Part shown: piece after piece, positions 8,481 through 16,368 of the stretch
Position numbering within the stretch: the first letter of the stretch is position 1
How the letters are laid out: every line of letters begins with the position of its first letter
Assembly: GCF_001905725.1 (NCBI RefSeq)
Contig: NZ_LIWB01000022.1
Location: forward strand, 1-64,000
Reading direction: 5' to 3'
From: Streptomyces sp. CB02400
Lineage (GTDB): Bacteria > Actinomycetota > Actinomycetes > Streptomycetales > Streptomycetaceae
Length of the DNA stretch: 64,000 nt
Made by a program: the position numbers and the translations under genes
Notes under the pieces: model-generated
What the model was told of the DNA's origin: nothing
The model's database searches: none
Seen by the model: only the letters and a program-made list of their open reading frames with translations

Positions 8481-9527
8481 TCAGTGGGCGCCGAGCTGCT
8501 TCTGCGGTCCGGAGAAGCGCTTGACCAGCGCGGGGACGGCGGCAGCCGGGTCGAGCCGGTAGTCGTAGAAGTCGCCCGGTTCGAAGGCGTCGCCCCACGC
8601 GTCGTGCCGGCCGGTCGTGTCCTTCAGGATCGACCCGCGCTGCACCAGTTCCGCGGTGGCGTCCGCCTGGTAGGGGTGCTGGACCCCGTCGTAGTAGCTG
8701 TTCTCGATGACCATCCGCGTCGCGCCGCGCGCCCAGTTCCCGTACGTCCACTGCGGGTCGCCGTCGGCCACCTGGGCGGAGAGGTAGTTGTTGTACAGGT
8801 GCGCGTAGGCGCAGTTGTCCGCGGAGGGGTTGCGCTGCTTCGTGCCGGTGAACCAGTTGTGGTCGATGGTGATCTGGGTGCGGACGTTGTCCGTCCAGCC
8901 GATGCCGAGCGCCTTGTTGTGGTTCTCGAACCGGTTGTAGGAGACGGTGACGTACTCGCTGTCCTTGCGGATGTCGAGCAGTCCGTCGCCCATGTGCGTG
9001 AGGCGGTTGTGGTCGATCCAGACGTGGTGGACGGAGTCCATCTGGATCGCGTCGAAATCGGTGGTCTTGCCGTCCCAGTCACCCTCGACGTAGCTGTCGC
9101 GGATGGTCAGGTTGCGGATGATGACGTTGTGCGTGCCGGGGTTCAGGTGCAGCTCGCCGTGGACGATCTCGCCGGTGTCGCCGACACCGATGATCGTCTT
9201 GTCGGAGCCGACCACGATGTCCGAGCCGAAGGGCGCGACGGCGATCGAGCCCGCCACCCGGATGACGTACGGCCCCTCGGCCGCGGCGTACTTCGCCAGC
9301 GCGGCCTGGTCGGTGACGGTGACGACCCTGCCTCCCTGGCCGCCGGTGGTGCCGCCGGCCAGGGAGGCGAAGCCGTGCGCCCTGTCGGTGTGGCGGGGTG
9401 ACCCCGTCTCCCGGTCCGGGGCGGCCTGGGCCTGTCCGGCCGTCCCGAGGGCCAGGGCGGCGACCAGGCCGAGGACGGCGGTCAGCGCCCTGCCGGTCCC
9501 CGGCAAACGCTTGCTACGGTGCGTCAC
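8481..9527 (-). CDS. Secreted pectate lyase (PL1), short form
   Basis: 348-aa extracellular PL1 lyase. GTG 9527 has GGGAG 5 nt upstream; the longer frame would start at TTG 9539 and bury that site. A signal peptide ends near AQAAP. Motifs include VWIDHNRL, the downstream LLDIRKDSEYVTVSYN segment and KQRNPS, where Arg is the expected catalytic base. It is more divergent from the PL1 genes at 4687 and 13113 than these are from each other, so a different cleavage preference is plausible. It starts only 36 bp after the GH43 gene stop and precedes the binding-protein gene. Confidence 0.92.
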   Translation of the reverse strand: MTHRSKRLPGTGRALTAVLGLVAALALGTAGQAQAAPDRETGSPRHTDRAHGFASLAGGTTGGQGGRVVTVTDQAALAKYAAAEGPYVIRVAGSIAVAPFGSDIVVGSDKTIIGVGDTGEIVHGELHLNPGTHNVIIRNLTIRDSYVEGDWDGKTTDFDAIQMDSVHHVWIDHNRLTHMGDGLLDIRKDSEYVTVSYNRFENHNKALGIGWTDNVRTQITIDHNWFTGTKQRNPSADNCAYAHLYNNYLSAQVADGDPQWTYGNWARGATRMVIENSYYDGVQHPYQADATAELVQRGSILKDTTGRHDAWGDAFEPGDFYDYRLDPAAAVPALVKRFSGPQKQLGAH

Positions 9528-9563
9528 TGCGGCTCCCAACAGGCGTACGGATGAGTGCGGTGG

Positions 9564-11117
9564 TTACCGGGTTCCGATCCGGAACCGGGTGAAGGTGGCG
9601 GTGCCGGCGTGTCCCTCGCCGGCGGGCGCGAGCGCGAACAGGCCGAGCAGGGCGCCGACCCAGCGCCACGGGGTGGCGGCGAAGACCTGGCCGGTGGGGC
9701 GCGGTCCGTCGCCGAGGTCGTAGGAGAAGCGGCAGCGTGCCCCGGGGCCGGTCTCGATCCGCAGCCGTACCCGTCCCTGGGGTGCGGGGCGGGGGTGGTC
9801 GGCGTCCCGCTCGGCCTGGGCCACCGACTCCGCGAACCGGTGCACCAGGTGGACCGTCCCGTCCGCGCCGCGCTGGAGCCCGATCCAGCGGTAGGCGTCG
9901 CCGAGCACCGCCAGTCCGGCCCGCGCGCCCGTCTCCTCGCCGTCCAGGCGCAGCTCCACCTCGATCACCGAGGGGTCGCCGGGCAGCCGCTGGGTGAGCA
10001 CGTTCGGCAGTCGGCGCAGGTCGTGCGCGTCGGCCGAGCGGACGCAGGCGAGCCGCAGCCCGTCCCCGGAGTGCTGGGTGGCCCAGCCGTCGCGGGGGTT
10101 GGCCGTCCACGACCACTGGCGGCCGAACCGTCCGCCGGGGAAGTCGTCGTCGGTCGCGGGCGCGGCCGGCGACTGCGGGGGCAGCGCGGGACGGACGTGC
10201 CCGGCGACCGGGGCGCCGTCGTCGCCCAGTACCGGCCAGCCTCCCCCACTCTCGGCTTCGCTCGACCGGGAGGTGCCCCCATCCGCCCACCGCATCGGCT
10301 GGAGGTGGACCACCCTGCCATACGCGCCGCGCTGCTGGAAGTGCAGGAACCAGTCCTCGCCCGCCCCGGTGCGCACCCAGCCGCCCTGGTGGGGGCCGTT
10401 GACGTCGGTGTCCTTCTGTTCGAGGACGACCTTCTCCTCGTACGGGCCGAAGAACTCGCGGGAGCGGAAGGCGCCCTGCCAGCCGGTCTCCACTCCCCCG
10501 GCGGGGGCGAGGATCCAGAACCAGCCGTCGTGCTTGTAGAGCTTGGGCCCTTCCAGGGTGAACCAGCCGGGGATGCGGTCGGCGTCGACGATCACCTTGC
10601 CCTCGTCGAGGAGTTCGGTGCCGTGGGGGTGCATCCGGTGGCCGGTGAGGCGGTTCTTGACGCCGGAGCGGGACTTGGCCCAGGCGTGCACGAGGTAGGC
10701 CTCGCCGGTCTCGTCGTCCCACAGGGGGCACGGGTCGATCAGGCCCTTGCCGGCCTTCACCAGCAGCGGCCGGGTCCAGGGGCCGCGGATCTCGGGGGCG
10801 TTGACCTGGAAGATGCCCTGGTCGGGGTCGCCCCAGAAGATCCAGAACCGGTCGTCGTGGTGGCGCAGGGACGGGGCCCAGACCCCGCAGTCGTGCCGGG
10901 GCGTCCTGAACTCGGCTTCGGGTTCCAGGCGTTCGAGGGCGTGGCCGACGAGGGTCCAGTTGACCAGGTCACGGGAGTGCAGCAGGGGCAGTCCGGGGGC
11001 GCGGCCGAAGCTGGAGGCGGTCAGGTAGAAGTCGTCGCCGACGCGGACGACGTCCGGGTCGGACCAGTCGGCGTTCAGGACGGGGTTGGCGTACGTGTCC
11101 GCGGTCTCGGGGGTCAC
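9564..11117 (-). CDS. GH43 family hydrolase with C-terminal beta-sandwich
   Basis: 517-aa cytoplasmic glycoside hydrolase; no signal peptide. Start GTG 11117 overlaps the DUF6807 stop as GTGA. Residues about 8-290 form the GH43 propeller: NADWSDPDV (general-base Asp), LIDPCPLWDD and TLEGPKL (acid Glu). The C-terminal 180 residues resemble the beta-sandwich found after GH43 subfamily members (DDFPGGRFGRQWSW onwards). Between them, about residues 280-295, the peptide GGTSRSSEAESGGG is encoded by a mini-palindrome (10239-10281) that appears inserted in frame. Probably releases arabinose, xylose or galactose from imported oligosaccharides. Confidence 0.88.
   Translation of the reverse strand: MTPETADTYANPVLNADWSDPDVVRVGDDFYLTASSFGRAPGLPLLHSRDLVNWTLVGHALERLEPEAEFRTPRHDCGVWAPSLRHHDDRFWIFWGDPDQGIFQVNAPEIRGPWTRPLLVKAGKGLIDPCPLWDDETGEAYLVHAWAKSRSGVKNRLTGHRMHPHGTELLDEGKVIVDADRIPGWFTLEGPKLYKHDGWFWILAPAGGVETGWQGAFRSREFFGPYEEKVVLEQKDTDVNGPHQGGWVRTGAGEDWFLHFQQRGAYGRVVHLQPMRWADGGTSRSSEAESGGGWPVLGDDGAPVAGHVRPALPPQSPAAPATDDDFPGGRFGRQWSWTANPRDGWATQHSGDGLRLACVRSADAHDLRRLPNVLTQRLPGDPSVIEVELRLDGEETGARAGLAVLGDAYRWIGLQRGADGTVHLVHRFAESVAQAERDADHPRPAPQGRVRLRIETGPGARCRFSYDLGDGPRPTGQVFAATPWRWVGALLGLFALAPAGEGHAGTATFTRFRIGTR
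10239..10281. repeat. Miniature palindromic element inserted in frame in GH43 gene
   Basis: A 43-bp sequence bounded by GCCTCCCCCA and GGGAGGTGCCCCCA. An element of the same design, with the same ends and a different centre, occurs in the intergenic region at 22585-22623. I recall very similar strings scattered through Streptomyces genomes. Here it adds a Ser/Gly/Glu-rich loop to the protein in the interdomain linker without breaking the frame. Confidence 0.65.
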
Positions 11118-11959
11118 GGGCCCACCGCCTTTCGTACGAGGGTGGCGGCGCCGTCGGCGTCGAGGCGGCCGTCGGCGACGACGGTGACGATCCGGCGGAC
11201 GAGGGTGTCGCCGGGGGCGATCGCGGGCCGTTCGTCGTACGCGAGGGACGAGCCGACACCCGGGTACTCCTCGGTGCGCACGAACCACGGGTCGTGCCGG
11301 GTCCGTTCGGTCGCCCCGGCGAACACCAGCGACCAGGTGTCGCCGGTCAGGGCGAGCCAGTCGGCGCGGGTGCCGTGGACCTCCCGCTCGCCCTCGCGGT
11401 CGGCGGTGAAGACCCTGGGGGCCGTGTCCTCCTTGCGGGCGCGCCAGAAGAAGCCGCCGTAGGCCGCGCCGGGGCGCCCGTTGGTGGCGGGGCTGCCGAT
11501 GGTGAGCGGCGCACTTGTGACGTTGGTGAGGGAGAAGGTGAAGTCCAGCGCCCAGGCGGAGCCCGTGAGTTCGGTGGCCGCGACCGTGCGGCGCTCGCGC
11601 AGCAGCTCGGTGCCGGCGGCGACCCAGCGCAGCTCCTCGACGAAGCCGTCGGGGTCGCGGAGCTGGAAGGCGGTGTGCCGCTGGGCGCCGTGGTTGTCCA
11701 GCTCGGTCGGCCCCCGGTCACGGACGTAGGTGCGCCCGCCCCAGAAGTTGTGCCCCTCGACGTCGGGAACGGCGACACCGACGCCGAGGTGGTGGAGGTG
11801 GTCGGCAGGGCTGAACTCGGTCACGGCCGTGCCGGCCAGGGTGGTGACGGGGTGCAGGTAGGGGCGCGGGGAGAGCCGGGCGGGCAGCTCGGGGCGGGTG
11901 ACGTAGCGGCCGACGGGGCGGCCCGCCACGCGCAGTACCGGGGAGTCGTTGCCGGTCAT
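11114..11959 (-). CDS. DUF6807 (PmoA-like) family protein
   Basis: 281-aa protein of the DUF6807/PmoA-like family, which is often encoded beside Gfo/Idh/MocA oxidoreductases; its reaction is not established to my knowledge. Visible features are an N-terminal RPYLHPVTTLAGTAVTEFSPADHLHHLGVGVA segment rich in conserved His/Asp, then NFWGGRTY and a beta-rich body with HDPWFVRTEEYPGVGSS. No signal peptide, so cytoplasmic. Start ATG 11959 overlaps the upstream oxidoreductase stop as ATGA, and its own stop overlaps the GH43 start, so three proteins are likely made in step. Confidence 0.8.
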   Translation of the reverse strand: MTGNDSPVLRVAGRPVGRYVTRPELPARLSPRPYLHPVTTLAGTAVTEFSPADHLHHLGVGVAVPDVEGHNFWGGRTYVRDRGPTELDNHGAQRHTAFQLRDPDGFVEELRWVAAGTELLRERRTVAATELTGSAWALDFTFSLTNVTSAPLTIGSPATNGRPGAAYGGFFWRARKEDTAPRVFTADREGEREVHGTRADWLALTGDTWSLVFAGATERTRHDPWFVRTEEYPGVGSSLAYDERPAIAPGDTLVRRIVTVVADGRLDADGAATLVRKAVGP

Positions 11960-13116
11960 CGGGTGCTCACCTCGTTCAGCGGGTGCTCGGTGCGCGGCGC
12001 CCAGGGCGCGCCCAGTTCGGAGTAGAGGGAGAGGGTGTCGGCGGCGGCGGCCACGAGTCCGTCGATGCCGGGGACGACCCGGCGGTCCTCGCCGGGGACG
12101 CGGTGCCAGGCGGCGTCGGGCAGCGGCTCCGGGTCGGGGGCCCGGCGGATCGCCTCGACGACCCGCATGAAGGCGCCCGTCTCGTCGGGCGGGACCAGCA
12201 GGCCGGCGCCGGTGGTGAGGTGGTCGGCCAGGTTCTCCAGCAGGTCGGTGCGGCCGTGGTGGTACTCCTCGGGGCCGTGGCCGCCGCGCTGGAGCAGGAC
12301 GCGGTCCTGTTTGTACCAGAAGGTGATGCGGCCGCTGCTGCCGTGCAGCAGGACGTACGGCTCGTCGGCCCGCTCGGCGCACAGGGTCGCGGCGACGGTG
12401 ACGCGGAGCCCGCGCGCGGTGGTGATCCGTACGCAGGAGGTGTCGTCGGCCTCGATGTCGTTGGCGTGGCCGAGCTCGGTCTCGATGCCGGTGACGTCCT
12501 CGGCGCGGGCGCTGCCGCCGAGCGCGAGGGCGGTGGCGACGGCGTGCGCGAGGGGGTTGGTCAGCGCGCCGTCGATCACGTCGGCGCCGTTCAGCCGCCG
12601 CCGGCCCGACCAGGGCGCCCGGCGGAAGTAGGCCTCGTCGCGCACCCAGGCGCCGGCCCCGCCGATGCCCATCAGCTCGCCGATCGCGCCCTCGGCGACC
12701 AGCTCGCGGATGGCCGGCACGGCGTGCGAGCCCAGCGACTGGAACCCGACCTGGCAGGCCACGCCGGCCTCGGCGACCCCGTCGGCCATCCGGCGGAACT
12801 CGGCGTACGACGGTGCCGGGGGCTTCTCCAGGAGCAGGTGCACGCCCCGCCGGGCGGCGGTCAGCGCGAGGTCGGTGTGGGTGGGGATCGGCGTGCAGAT
12901 CACGGCGATCCGGGCGCCGGTGGAGTCGAGCAGGGCGCCGAAGTCGGCGGACTGCTCGGGGAGTTCACCGCCGGCCTCCTCCTCGGTCAGCGGGGTCAGC
13001 TCGCAGATGCCGGCCAGCCGGACCAGTCCCGCCCGCTCCAGGCGGCGGATGTTGGCGACGTGCCAGCGGCCGTGGCCGCGGGCGCCCGCCAGGACGACGG
13101 GCAGGGGTGTCCTCAT
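11956..13116 (-). CDS. Gfo/Idh/MocA family oxidoreductase
   Basis: 386-aa NAD(P)-dependent sugar or sugar-derivative dehydrogenase. The N-terminal Rossmann fold shows AGARGHGRWH and EKPPAPSYAE, the family's EKP motif with the cofactor-binding Lys; the C-terminal alpha/beta domain follows. ATGA overlaps on both sides tie it to the pectate lyase gene (13113) and the DUF6807 gene (11114). Substrate cannot be read. Its pairing with DUF6807 and a cytosolic GH43 suggests processing of an imported glycoside or sugar, possibly through a keto intermediate; this is inference. Confidence 0.85.
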   Translation of the reverse strand: MRTPLPVVLAGARGHGRWHVANIRRLERAGLVRLAGICELTPLTEEEAGGELPEQSADFGALLDSTGARIAVICTPIPTHTDLALTAARRGVHLLLEKPPAPSYAEFRRMADGVAEAGVACQVGFQSLGSHAVPAIRELVAEGAIGELMGIGGAGAWVRDEAYFRRAPWSGRRRLNGADVIDGALTNPLAHAVATALALGGSARAEDVTGIETELGHANDIEADDTSCVRITTARGLRVTVAATLCAERADEPYVLLHGSSGRITFWYKQDRVLLQRGGHGPEEYHHGRTDLLENLADHLTTGAGLLVPPDETGAFMRVVEAIRRAPDPEPLPDAAWHRVPGEDRRVVPGIDGLVAAAADTLSLYSELGAPWAPRTEHPLNEVSTR

Positions 13117-14450
13117 CGCAGCCTCCCCGCGCCCGCGCCCCTCGCCACCGCCCGGTCGGCCGCGGCGGCGTTCTCGACCTCGCCGTGCAGGGTGGGTGCC
13201 CAGCCGACGTCGGCGGTCAGGTCGCGTTCGCTGCCCGAGTTGTAGGCGTTGTGGATGGCGAGCAGGTCGACCGGGTAGCCGTTGAAGAGGGTGCCGCTCT
13301 GGTGCAGGGCGCTGCCGTTCCAGCTCTTGACCAGGTCGGCGGCCTCCACGTGGCCGGGTGTGGTGAAGGCGTTGTTCTCCGCGTAGAGGGCGGACTCGGT
13401 TCCGACGCCGAGGGAGTAGCGATGTCCGGCGTCCCGGTCATCGATCACGTACCGGTTGTTGTAGAGGTGCACCTGGCCGTAGCGGACGCGCGGGGCGCGC
13501 TGGGCGACGGACTCGAACTCGTTGTGGTGCAGGGTGATCCGGAGCCTGCCGCGGTCACCGGTGGCCGAGTCGCTGTTGCCGATCAGCATCGCCTTGTCGT
13601 GGTCGGCGAACCGGCTCCAGGAGACGGTGATCAGGTCGGACTCGTTGGTGATGTCGAGCAGGCCGTCGTGGCGCAGGTAGTTGCGGGCGAAGTGGGTGGG
13701 CTCCTTCTCGTCCGGGTGGCCCTTGTCGCTCGCGGTGACGTGGTCGACCCAGACGTGGGTGGCGCCCCTCAGCCAGAGGTTGTCGTACGCCGTCTTCCAG
13801 TCGCCGAGGCCGCCGGTGTTGGGCTGCCAGACGGGGAAGCAGTCGTAGGCGTCGCGGAGTTCGAGGTTGCGGACGATGACGTTGTCCGCGTCCTTCACCT
13901 GGAGGCTCGCGCCCTTGAGCACGGCGTTCCGGCCGGTGCCGACGAGGGTGGTGTTCGAGCCGACGGGCAGCACGATCCGTTCGGCCTGCCGGGCGGCGGA
14001 GGCCTTGCGGGCCTCCTCCTGCGGGCCGCTGGGCTTGGCCTGCCCCCAGGTGCGGGGGTCGTAGGCGGCCAGGTACTTCTTCAGGTCGTAGCCGTCGGTG
14101 GCGTAGTCGGCGCAGTCCAGGCGGCGGCCGTCGTCGTCGGTGTTGGCGTCGATGGTCCCGGCGATCCTGATGATCTTCGGGGTGTCGCTGCCGCCGTCGA
14201 GGGCGCGGACGAGTCCGGCGCGGTCGGTCACGGTGTACACGTGGGCGTCGTCGGCGGCGGCGCCTCCGGTGGTGCCGCCTTCCGCCGCGGCCCAGCCGTC
14301 GTTCGGGGCGAGGGTGTCGCGGCCGATGTCGCGGCCGGTGCCGTGGGTGTCGCGGGTGGCGGGGCCGGTCCCACGGGTGTCGTCGGCGTGTGCCGGCACG
14401 CAGAACAGGCTCAGCAGGGTGGCGGCCATCACCGCCTGGCGCAGACTCAT
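13113..14450 (-). CDS. Secreted pectate lyase (PL1)
   Basis: 445-aa extracellular PL1 lyase with a short signal peptide (MSLRQAVMAATLLSLFCVPAHA). Signatures: VWVDHVTA, DITNESDLITVSWSRF and RAPRVRYGQVHLYNN with the catalytic Arg. It is a paralogue of the 4687 gene. It is unusual that a secreted enzyme gene is wedged between transport and cytosolic genes with 4-base overlaps at both ends (ATGA with the permease at 14447 and with the oxidoreductase at 13116), implying co-translation. Confidence 0.92.
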   Translation of the reverse strand: MSLRQAVMAATLLSLFCVPAHADDTRGTGPATRDTHGTGRDIGRDTLAPNDGWAAAEGGTTGGAAADDAHVYTVTDRAGLVRALDGGSDTPKIIRIAGTIDANTDDDGRRLDCADYATDGYDLKKYLAAYDPRTWGQAKPSGPQEEARKASAARQAERIVLPVGSNTTLVGTGRNAVLKGASLQVKDADNVIVRNLELRDAYDCFPVWQPNTGGLGDWKTAYDNLWLRGATHVWVDHVTASDKGHPDEKEPTHFARNYLRHDGLLDITNESDLITVSWSRFADHDKAMLIGNSDSATGDRGRLRITLHHNEFESVAQRAPRVRYGQVHLYNNRYVIDDRDAGHRYSLGVGTESALYAENNAFTTPGHVEAADLVKSWNGSALHQSGTLFNGYPVDLLAIHNAYNSGSERDLTADVGWAPTLHGEVENAAAADRAVARGAGAGRLR

Positions 14451-15343
14451 CCCTTAACCGCCCCCGCGCTGAACCCGGTGATCAGCCACTTCTGGATGAA
14501 GGCGAAGACGATCACGACGGGGACGGCCGCGATGATGCCGCCCGCGGCGAGCGCGCCGAGGTCGACGCTGTCCGCGCTCATCAGGGTGTTGAGGCCGACC
14601 GGGATGGTCTGCTTCTCCTGGTTGTTGAGGAACATCAGGGCGAACAGGAAGTGGTTCCAGGAGTGGACGAAGGCGAAGGAGCCGACGGCGATCAGACCGG
14701 GCCGCAGCAGCGGCAGGACGACCACCCGGAAGGCCTTGAACCGGTTGCAGCCGTCGACCCAGGCGGCCTCCTCCAGGGAGTACGGCACGTTCTTGATGAA
14801 GTTGCTGATCAGGATGATCGACAGCGGTAGCTGGAAGACCGTCTCGGCGATGATGACGCTGCCGAGGGAGTTGATCATCTGCAGTTCGGCGAAGATCTCG
14901 AACAGCGGTACGAGCAGCAGCGCGCCGGGCACGAACTGGGAGCAGAGCAGGGCCAGCATGAAGGCCCGCTTGATCTTGAAGTCGAACCGGGCGAGGGCGT
15001 AGCCGCCGGCCAGGGCGACCAGCGTCGTCATGATCAGGGTGGCGACGCCGACCAGCACGCTGTTGTAGAAGAAGGTGCCGAAGCTGCGGTCCGTCCAGAC
15101 CTTCTCGAAGTGGACGGTCGTCATCGGCCAGGGGATGAGCGAGGAGGAGCCGGCCGGGCGGAGCGCGAACAGCAGGATCCAGTAGAAGGGGATGAGGGTG
15201 AAGACGAGGTAGATGCCCAGCGGCAGGTAGATCTGCCAGCGGGGTGCCTCGTCCCAGGCCCGGCGCTTCTTGTTCGGCCGGGGCGGCTCGGGGGTGGTGC
15301 GCGCGGGGGCGGGGGCGGCCACGGGGGCCTCTTTGGTGATCAC
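14447..15343 (-). CDS. Sugar ABC transporter permease (MalG-type)
   Basis: 298-aa inner-membrane permease with six predicted helices after a Pro-rich cytosolic tail. The EAA loop is EEAAWVDGCNRFKAFRVVVLP, which contacts the ATPase. GTG 15343 is chosen because GGAGGCGAGAA precedes it and the codon overlaps the partner permease stop as GTGA; the open frame continues far upstream in a shadow of other genes. Works with the permease at 15340, probably the binding protein at 7026, and an ATPase encoded elsewhere. Confidence 0.92.
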   Translation of the reverse strand: MITKEAPVAAPAPARTTPEPPRPNKKRRAWDEAPRWQIYLPLGIYLVFTLIPFYWILLFALRPAGSSSLIPWPMTTVHFEKVWTDRSFGTFFYNSVLVGVATLIMTTLVALAGGYALARFDFKIKRAFMLALLCSQFVPGALLLVPLFEIFAELQMINSLGSVIIAETVFQLPLSIILISNFIKNVPYSLEEAAWVDGCNRFKAFRVVVLPLLRPGLIAVGSFAFVHSWNHFLFALMFLNNQEKQTIPVGLNTLMSADSVDLGALAAGGIIAAVPVVIVFAFIQKWLITGFSAGAVKG

Positions 15344-16272
15344 TTCTCGCCTCCGAACTTGCTCAGCCGCAGGTAGACCATCGAGCAGAAGAGCAGGATG
15401 AGGAACGCGACCGTGGTCAGGGCCGACGCATAGCCGAAGTCGTGGGCGTCCACCGAGGTGTTGGCGATGTACAGCGGCAGTGTCGTGGTCTCGCCCGCGG
15501 GTCCGCCGCCGGTCAGCGTGTAGAGCAGGTCGACGTTGTTGAACTCCCACACCATGCGCAGCAGCGTGGACAGGATGATGGCGTCCTTCAGGTGCGGCAG
15601 TGTGATGTGCCAGAACTGCTTGAAGCGGCTCGCGCCGTCGACCTCGGCGGCCTCGTAGAGGTCCTTCGAGACGGACTGGAGGTCGGCGAGGATGAGGATC
15701 GCGAAGAAGGGGACACCGCGCCACAGGTCGGCGACGACCGCCGCCGGGAAGACGGTGGAGGTGTCCGACAGCCAGCTGACGCCGTAGTCGCCGATGCCCA
15801 TGTCCGCGAGGTAACGGGTGATGCCGGTCTGGGAGTTGTAGAGCAGCACCCAGATCGCGGAGGTCAGCACGCCGGAGACGGCCCACGGGGAGAAGACGAG
15901 GGCGCGGCCCAGACCGCGGCCGACGAAGGTCTGGTTGACGATGAGGGCGAGGGCCAGGCCGAACAGCAGCTGCAGTCCGACCTCGACGAAGACCCACTTG
16001 GCGCTGAAGACGAGGGTGTCCCAGAACAGGGGGTCGTCGGTGAAGATGCGGGTGAAGTTGTCGAAGCCCGCGAACCCGTTGCGCCAGGGCTTGGTGGGGT
16101 TGTAGTTCTGCAGGCTGTAGTAGAAGACGCTGATGACCGGGTACGCGATGAAACCCAGCATGAGCAGGGCGGCCGGCCCGATCAGCAGGTACGGGAGCCT
16201 GCGGGGCGTGGCGGAGGCACGGCGCCGCCGGGGTGGCCTGGGCGGTTTCGCCACGGCTGCGGCATGGGCCAT
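15340..16272 (-). CDS. Sugar ABC transporter permease (MalF-type)
   Basis: 310-aa inner-membrane permease, first gene of the transport and pectin block. A basic N-terminus (PPRPPRRRRASATPRR) precedes six transmembrane helices; the EAA motif reads YEAAEVDGASRFKQFWHITLP. The 96-bp gap before it holds a LacI-type palindrome (16321-16336), so this gene probably carries the block's promoter. The downstream permease overlaps it by 4 bp. Confidence 0.92.
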   Translation of the reverse strand: MAHAAAVAKPPRPPRRRRASATPRRLPYLLIGPAALLMLGFIAYPVISVFYYSLQNYNPTKPWRNGFAGFDNFTRIFTDDPLFWDTLVFSAKWVFVEVGLQLLFGLALALIVNQTFVGRGLGRALVFSPWAVSGVLTSAIWVLLYNSQTGITRYLADMGIGDYGVSWLSDTSTVFPAAVVADLWRGVPFFAILILADLQSVSKDLYEAAEVDGASRFKQFWHITLPHLKDAIILSTLLRMVWEFNNVDLLYTLTGGGPAGETTTLPLYIANTSVDAHDFGYASALTTVAFLILLFCSMVYLRLSKFGGEK

Positions 16273-16320
16273 GACTGTTCTCCGTTTCTCGGTACGTCGT
16301 GCTGTGTGGTGCGTGTGCGG

Positions 16321-16336
16321 GTGAAGCGCTTTCTTC
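16321..16336. promoter_or_regulatory. LacI-type operator candidate (AAGCGCTT core)
   Basis: GTGAAGCGCTTTCTTC contains the perfect 8-bp palindrome AAGCGCTT with a central CG, the usual core of LacI/GalR-family operators. It lies 50 bp upstream of the first permease gene. No LacI-family gene is in the window, so the repressor would be encoded elsewhere. Confidence 0.5.
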
Positions 16337-16368
16337 GTATGTGTGCGGAGGCCGGGACGTACGGCCGG

